A stretch of 20,153 nucleotides of DNA from a bacterium (GTDB taxonomy: Bacteria; Cyanobacteriota; Vampirovibrionia; Gastranaerophilales; UBA9971): positions 1 through 20,153 of the forward strand of contig JBAWVS010000049.1 in the NCBI GenBank assembly GCA_037147175.1, read 5' to 3'. This document shows positions 15,995 through 20,153 of the stretch, in pieces. A model generated the notes under the pieces. That model ran no database searches. It was not told where the DNA came from and saw only the letters and a list, made by a program, of their open reading frames with translations. The translations under genes were made by a program, and so were the position numbers. Numbering within the stretch: position 1 is the first letter of the stretch; every line of letters starts with the position of its first letter.

Positions 15995-16851
15995 TTTTTA
16001 CCTACTAATTTTTCAAAAAAGTGTTTTACTTTGCAATATTGCGATGTTTTGTAACTCAATGGTTTGTTTGTAATTAGAAAATACTTTGAACCAACATGAA
16101 TTATTTTATTTTTAAGTTTCGAAATGGCAGGAATATCCAACCTATAGCCATCCAAGTATTTCTGATGAAGAGTTTCAGGATCAGTACTTGCTGATGTATC
16201 AAAATGATTAGGATGTGTATCTTGAACTCTGTTAACTGTTATTACAATACTTTTTCCGTTTTTATAAGAAGCGAGGTGCTCTCTTTTTATAAATTTATCA
16301 AGATTTATTGCAATATCGCCTTCCAGATAATTAGGATTTTTTAAATCTAATGAAGAATCAGAAATAATTTCTAAAACATCATTTTTTCTATAAATTGTTG
16401 AATCCAGCTCCCAAGGATAATTCCAATGAGGTGCCGTTGTATTTTTCCAGTTCCACTCAAGACAATCAGTATTTTCAATAAATTTTTCAGGCAGCGGAAT
16501 AATGTTTTTACCCAATCTTAAACTAAAACCAAAAATGTCATTGTTGTTTGACAGTGTTTTAATTATCGTACCTATATTGAATTCTGACTTAAAAATAACA
16601 TCATCGCAGCCGAACATAATAAAATCTTTTGAATCAGAAACCGCTTTCTTTAAATCTTCAAAAAAGTTATTTTCTTTTACCCAGTTTATATCGGGAAAAG
16701 AACTTATTACTTTGTCATAGCTTATTTTCTCACTATCTCTGTATAAAACAGTAATATTTTTAGCACTTATTTCAGAAAAATAAAGTAAACTTTCTAAATA
16801 TCCGTGAAGCTGTAATGTTCTGTCTTTTGAAAAAACTATTATTGATAACAT
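15991..16851 (-). CDS. Unassigned GT-A-like protein, probable glycosyltransferase
   Basis: I do not recognise the exact family of this 286-residue protein. It begins [21 protein letters not shown], which resembles a GT-A first strand and loop (VSKDRPxQL). It then has ITVLYRDS (33-40), a second strand, and [11 protein letters not shown] (77-87), a plausible metal-binding DD at 83-84. A conserved-looking acceptor side follows, with [14 protein letters not shown] and LEGDIA. This order fits a nucleotide-sugar-dependent transferase but lacks the standard GT2 sequence between the motifs. It has a clear AAGGA ribosome-binding site (16860-16864) and is the first gene of the five-gene reverse operon, overlapping the aminotransferase gene by four bases. 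A role in the same glycan is inferred from context. Confidence 0.6.
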   Translation of the reverse strand: MLSIIVFSKDRTLQLHGYLESLLYFSEISAKNITVLYRDSEKISYDKVISSFPDINWVKENNFFEDLKKAVSDSKDFIMFGCDDVIFKSEFNIGTIIKTLSNNNDIFGFSLRLGKNIIPLPEKFIENTDCLEWNWKNTTAPHWNYPWELDSTIYRKNDVLEIISDSSLDLKNPNYLEGDIAINLDKFIKREHLASYKNGKSIVITVNRVQDTHPNHFDTSASTDPETLHQKYLDGYRLDIPAISKLKNKIIHVGSKYFLITNKPLSYKTSQYCKVKHFFEKLVGKN

Positions 16852-16865
16852 GTTTTTATTCCTTA

Positions 16866-16888
16866 TTTGATAAGATTAGTTTATCAAA
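16866..16888. promoter_or_regulatory. Inverted repeat in a divergent intergenic region, candidate operator
   Basis: TTTGATAA (16866-16873) and TTATCAAA (16881-16888) are perfect inverse copies with a 7-base spacer. They lie between the divergent starts at 16851 and 16980, just upstream of the reverse gene's ribosome-binding site. The layout fits an operator or a short leader hairpin. AT-rich composition makes chance possible. Confidence 0.35.
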
Positions 16889-16979
16889 AATAGAGATAAA
16901 ATATACTCCATGTTAATTATTAATTATTCTTGTTGTACAATAATAGCTAAAGATTTTAAAGAAAAAGAGATTTTATAAT

Positions 16980-17900
16980 ATGATTATAATTGAAATTTAT
17001 GGAGGGTTAGGTAATCAATTTTTTCAATATTCTTTTGCGAAAAATTTTGCAATAAAAAATAATTTAGAACTAAAGATTGATTGTTTAACTAATTATAATA
17101 ATGAGACTTCTATTCTGGAATTTGGATTAAAATATTTTAATATCGATGATAAACTGGCTACGATAGACGATATAAGAAAAGTTAAATATAATAATCCGAA
17201 TATATTTAATAAAATAAAATATAAATTAAGAAATAAAGAATTGCCGGGTAAGGCATATAAAATATCCCCTCACTGTTTCCATGAAGATCCTGATAATAAT
17301 AATTTAATCGAATATTTTGATAATTTAAAAATTAAGAAACAAGCTTATATTAGTGGTTTTTTTCAATCTCAAAAATATTTTATAGAAATTGCAGATATAA
17401 TAAAACAAAATTTAATATTAAAAGACTCTGCGGCAGGTGCTAATTTGGAAATGTTAAATAGAATCAAATCTTCTAATTCTATTAGTTTGCATATTAGAAG
17501 AACTGATTATTTGAACAAAGAAACTCTTTATTTATGGGGTAATATTTGTACTGATGAATATTATAAAAATGCTATTAAATATATTAGCCAAAAAGTTGAT
17601 AATCCTACTTTTTTTGTTTTTTCAGATGATATAGAATATTGCAAAAATAATATAAATCCGGGATTTGAAACGGTTTTTGTAGATATAAATAACGATATAA
17701 CTGCTCATGAAGATATGAGACTAATGAGTAATTGCAAGCATAATATAATAGCTAATAGTACTTTTAGCTGGTGGGGGACTTGGTTAAACTCTAACCCTAA
17801 TAAAATAGTGGTTTCGCCGCCAATTTGGTTTAATGACGGACAAGAATATCATAAAAAAATTGGCATCCTTTGTGATGATTGGATAAAAATATCCAAATAA
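16980..17900 (+). CDS. Second family 11 glycosyltransferase (fucosyltransferase-like) with RRTDY motif
   Basis: The 306-residue protein shares the GT11 architecture with the one at 11967: YGGLGNQFFQYSFAK (residues 7-21), HIRRTDY (171-177), FFVFSDD (211-217) and ANSTFSWWGTWL (258-269). The usual HxRRGDY has Thr in place of Gly. The two Arg and the Asp that contact GDP-fucose in this family remain, so activity is likely, though specificity may differ. The two GT11s are only moderately similar, so this is not a recent duplicate. It is transcribed alone, divergently from the five-gene operon, from a region containing TACAAT as a possible -10. It ends 13 bases from the convergent FkbM gene. Confidence 0.88.
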   Translation: MIIIEIYGGLGNQFFQYSFAKNFAIKNNLELKIDCLTNYNNETSILEFGLKYFNIDDKLATIDDIRKVKYNNPNIFNKIKYKLRNKELPGKAYKISPHCFHEDPDNNNLIEYFDNLKIKKQAYISGFFQSQKYFIEIADIIKQNLILKDSAAGANLEMLNRIKSSNSISLHIRRTDYLNKETLYLWGNICTDEYYKNAIKYISQKVDNPTFFVFSDDIEYCKNNINPGFETVFVDINNDITAHEDMRLMSNCKHNIIANSTFSWWGTWLNSNPNKIVVSPPIWFNDGQEYHKKIGILCDDWIKISK

Positions 17901-17913
17901 AACGGGAATCTTT

Positions 17914-18678
17914 TTAATATACATTTTTGTCTTTAAAAATTGCATTACAATGATTTTTGAATTTTAATTCATAATTTTTTTCATTTAAATATTCAATTAT
18001 TTCATCGCCGCCTTTATCTATTTCGACAATAACAACTGTGGGTCTAAATTTTGCCCAGTTGTTGCTTTTTAATACTATTAAGTCGATTCCTTCTGTGTCT
18101 ACAGATAAAAAATCAATTTTTTTATCTGTAGCATAAGTACTGATCAAATTTTCTAAGGAAAGTGTAGAAACTTTGATTACTTCTACTAATTTATATCCTT
18201 CAGCAACAAAATCATCAGCAGTTTGTTTATCAAATGTTGACAATACATCAGGATTTATTCTATAGAAATCAAATTCGCCTTTTTCTTGAGCAATGCCAAT
18301 ATTTAGATTGATATCCTTTTTGCGTTCCGCACATAAACGATTATACACCAGTACATTAGGTTCTACATTTATACCAGTCCATCCTTTTCTATAAAAACGG
18401 ATAGTATTACTCAATTCCACAGGATCATTTGCACCAATATCTACATAAAAACCATTTTCTTTATATTTTAATAATTTATCTATTATCAAATCTTCTTGGA
18501 ATTGCGAGTGTGAATTCCTAAAGAGTTTATTAAAATTAGTCCAGATATAAGAAGTAGGATGTAGCCAAAAAAGCGGATATAGTGAATGTCTTACTTCATC
18601 TCGTATAAATGCAAAAGGTCTTCTTGTAAATTGCCTTAATTTTTTATTTTTTATTTTATTTGTAATTGAAAAATTCAT
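17914..18678 (-). CDS. FkbM family SAM-dependent methyltransferase
   Basis: The 254-residue protein has SQFQEDLI (58-65) leading into SAM motif I GFYVDIGANDPVELSNT (76-92), then GINVEPN (102-108), and IDFLSVDTEGID (188-199). These three blocks in this order define FkbM-type methyltransferases, which O-methylate polyketides and, in bacterial polysaccharide clusters, sugar hydroxyls. Length is normal. The start ATG 18678 has AGGAT seven bases ahead. It follows the small methyltransferase gene by 84 AT-rich bases, so it may share its transcript or have its own promoter. Its acceptor is not evident; its place beside glycosyltransferases suggests a glycan. Confidence 0.87.
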   Translation of the reverse strand: MNFSITNKIKNKKLRQFTRRPFAFIRDEVRHSLYPLFWLHPTSYIWTNFNKLFRNSHSQFQEDLIIDKLLKYKENGFYVDIGANDPVELSNTIRFYRKGWTGINVEPNVLVYNRLCAERKKDINLNIGIAQEKGEFDFYRINPDVLSTFDKQTADDFVAEGYKLVEVIKVSTLSLENLISTYATDKKIDFLSVDTEGIDLIVLKSNNWAKFRPTVVIVEIDKGGDEIIEYLNEKNYELKFKNHCNAIFKDKNVY

Positions 18679-18762
18679 TGTAAATCCTATTATCCAACTG
18701 TTTTATAAAAGTATATTATAAATATTAATAATTCTAAATAATTTATAACGTCTAGTTTAAAT

Positions 18763-19359
18763 TTAAATAATGATTCTTATTATGTCATTTTTTACTTGAA
18801 ATTTGGCTTTTTTCCAAGTTTTCATTACAAAAGCCTTAAGTTCATTAATCTCAGGATAATCAGGAAAATTTCCGAAACATCTTGAATCATCAATTAATAT
18901 AAGCGAATTTTTTATTTGGTAATCACGGATAGCACATAATTCTTCTAAAATTGGGGTTTCCTTCTTTCCCTTAGCCGTAATATCTCCGGAATAATGTCCA
19001 TCAAGCCAGAAAATAATATTTTGTTTATTGATTGAGTCTAAAAGTTGAGGCAAAATATCTGAACTATCGCCTTGTAAAAGATGAATATTAGGATAATCCA
19101 TAAAACGTTTTTTGGCAGTATTATATAATTCTTCTGAGAGTTCAATAGAATAAATGTTTTGAATACTATCCTTAACTCCCCATGTCGTATCACCAAGATA
19201 TGTTCCTGTTTCTACAAGAGTTGAACAGTTATAATCAGTTGCATAATCAATTATAATTTGAATTTTATCTTGAGGGGTTGCAATAGTATTATCTTCTTTG
19301 AATTTATTCAGTGTTCTTTCTATTTGTTTTTTAGTTCTATTTAGTATTTGTTTTATCAT
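18763..19359 (-). CDS. Small SAM-methyltransferase-like protein, paralogue of the one at 5297
   Basis: The 198-residue protein has LVETGTYLGDTT (48-59) as a SAM motif I-like loop, SIELSEELYNTAKKRF (71-86), FWLDGHYSGDITAKG (117-131), ETPILEEL (134-141), LILIDDSRCFG (153-163) and a terminal NDIIRI. The protein at 5297-5890 shares these blocks and the length, so the two are paralogues. The reaction is unproven; a methyltransferase fold is the best guess. A frame opening at 19431 would overlap the DUF268 gene by 71 bases. ATG 19359 is preferred because it comes one base after that gene's stop and has AAGGA upstream. The tight spacing shows co-transcription with DUF268. Confidence 0.75.
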   Translation of the reverse strand: MIKQILNRTKKQIERTLNKFKEDNTIATPQDKIQIIIDYATDYNCSTLVETGTYLGDTTWGVKDSIQNIYSIELSEELYNTAKKRFMDYPNIHLLQGDSSDILPQLLDSINKQNIIFWLDGHYSGDITAKGKKETPILEELCAIRDYQIKNSLILIDDSRCFGNFPDYPEINELKAFVMKTWKKAKFQVKNDIIRIII

Positions 19360-19360
19360 T

Positions 19361-20110
19361 TTATATTTCCTTTTCAAACCAAAAGCATCCGCATCCATAA
19401 TCATCAGAAAATGAATCTTCTCTTGTTGCATTATTTATATATTCATTTTCTGACATTTGCGATTTAATATAAGAAAAATCTATTAATTTAAAATCCTTAA
19501 AATATTCAATAATCATGTCATATGTATATATTCTATGAGCATTAAATTGTAATTTGCTCTTTTTCCCGACAGGAACAACAAATAAAAGATTTCCGCTTTT
19601 TGCTAAAACCCTTTTTAGCTCTGAAACAGCTTTTAGATCTCCATCAGGATCAATTTTATCCCCATATCGCCCTAATCCTACATGTTCTACTGTATGCATA
19701 CAAGATAATGATTGTATACTTTCATCTTTAAATTGCAAATTCGTTAAATCAGCTTGCAAACATTTAAGGTTATCAATTTTTAAATTGGCTGGTCTATAAT
19801 CATAAAACTCTACAGGAATAAATGCTGAAACCATTGTGCTAAAGGCTAATTTTGATGATATATCGATATGTTTTACAGGCTTTGTTTTAGCTAATATTCT
19901 TGCAGCCCAAGCTGGATGATACTCATAATGGGTATCATAACCTGTTATATTAGTCGCATCATCATAACATGGATAAAAGTCCTCTTCCCTTATATCAAAG
20001 CGTTCTCTTGTATTTAGCTGCTTGAATTGATGAATGCATTTATTAAACCATTCTTTTTGGGGATCGATTATTTCTTTTCGTTTTATTTTGAATATTTTCT
20101 TAGAGGTCAT
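19361..20110 (-). CDS. DUF268 family protein, methyltransferase-like
   Basis: The 249-residue protein carries the blocks I associate with DUF268: YPCYDDATNITGYDTHYEYH (46-65), HPAWAARIL (65-73), SCMHTVEHVGLGRYGDKIDP (136-155), ELKRVLAKSGNLLFVVPVG (164-182) and FNAHRIYTYDM (189-199). Its middle part (YDYRP, LQADLTNL, then the SCMHTVEHVG strand) resembles the SAM-binding half of class I methyltransferases (Methyltransf_11-like), although the glycine-rich motif I is weak (HIDISSKLAF). Function is not established. It begins the reverse cluster with the small methyltransferase and FkbM. The start at 20110 lacks a strong ribosome-binding site, and the neighbour upstream is outside the window. Confidence 0.75.
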   Translation of the reverse strand: MTSKKIFKIKRKEIIDPQKEWFNKCIHQFKQLNTRERFDIREEDFYPCYDDATNITGYDTHYEYHPAWAARILAKTKPVKHIDISSKLAFSTMVSAFIPVEFYDYRPANLKIDNLKCLQADLTNLQFKDESIQSLSCMHTVEHVGLGRYGDKIDPDGDLKAVSELKRVLAKSGNLLFVVPVGKKSKLQFNAHRIYTYDMIIEYFKDFKLIDFSYIKSQMSENEYINNATREDSFSDDYGCGCFWFEKEI

Positions 20111-20153
20111 CTGAAAAGTTTTTCATTTAGTTAACCGTCTTAGCATTAAATGT

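Noticed and set aside
20127-20153. Tail of another reverse-strand gene at the right edge
   Set aside because: Two reading frames both reach a stop here within a few codons, and neither gives enough sequence to recognise; it could be chance.

Overview
The window is AT-rich throughout, at roughly 30 % G+C by eye. It encodes a large cell-surface glycan assembly and modification locus of what looks like a Gram-negative-type bacterium. The evidence for that envelope is a heptosyltransferase-type GT9 enzyme, a WaaE/KdtX-like GT2 enzyme and an MsbA-like ABC exporter. I cannot place the organism from the sequence. A low-GC host-associated lineage such as Gastranaerophilales (Melainabacteria) is only a guess. 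Three genes appear to start with TTG. No rRNA, tRNA, CRISPR array or intact transposase was found.

Left end (1-1165): a graveyard of mobile DNA. It holds the C-terminal part of a tyrosine recombinase that has lost nearly all catalytic residues, a glycosyltransferase (GT2) gene cut off after about 80 codons, and a non-coding stretch of about 500 bases packed with hairpins and repeated AGGGAA motifs. 

1166-4466 (+): three GT9-type glycosyltransferase genes. Between the first and second lies a decayed 5' copy of the second (2222-2308), which shows past duplication. 4494-5890 (-): two SAM-dependent methyltransferase-like genes. 6173-6907 (+): a PIG-L/LmbE-type deacetylase.

11707-6910 (-): a tight four-gene operon of ABC exporter, WaaE-like GT2, GT4 and a divergent GT9 paralogous to the gene at 2468. 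16851-11967 (-): a second operon of an unassigned GT-A-like protein, a DegT/FdtB-type sugar aminotransferase, GT2, GT4 and an alpha-1,2-fucosyltransferase-type GT11. Within that operon the genes overlap or nearly touch. 16980-17900 (+): a second GT11. 20110-17914 (-): a DUF268 protein, a small methyltransferase-like protein paralogous to the one at 5297, and an FkbM methyltransferase; this cluster may continue beyond the right edge.

Together the genes could build an oligosaccharide (GT2, GT4, GT9 and GT11 enzymes, with an amino sugar supplied in part by the aminotransferase), deacetylate it (PIG-L), methylate it (up to five methyltransferase-like proteins) and move a lipid-linked form across the membrane (ABC exporter). 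No sugar-nucleotide synthesis genes, Wzx/Wzy polymerisation genes or ligase are in view, so the locus is incomplete or depends on genes elsewhere. The several paralogous pairs (GT9-like, GT11, small methyltransferase) suggest growth by duplication.
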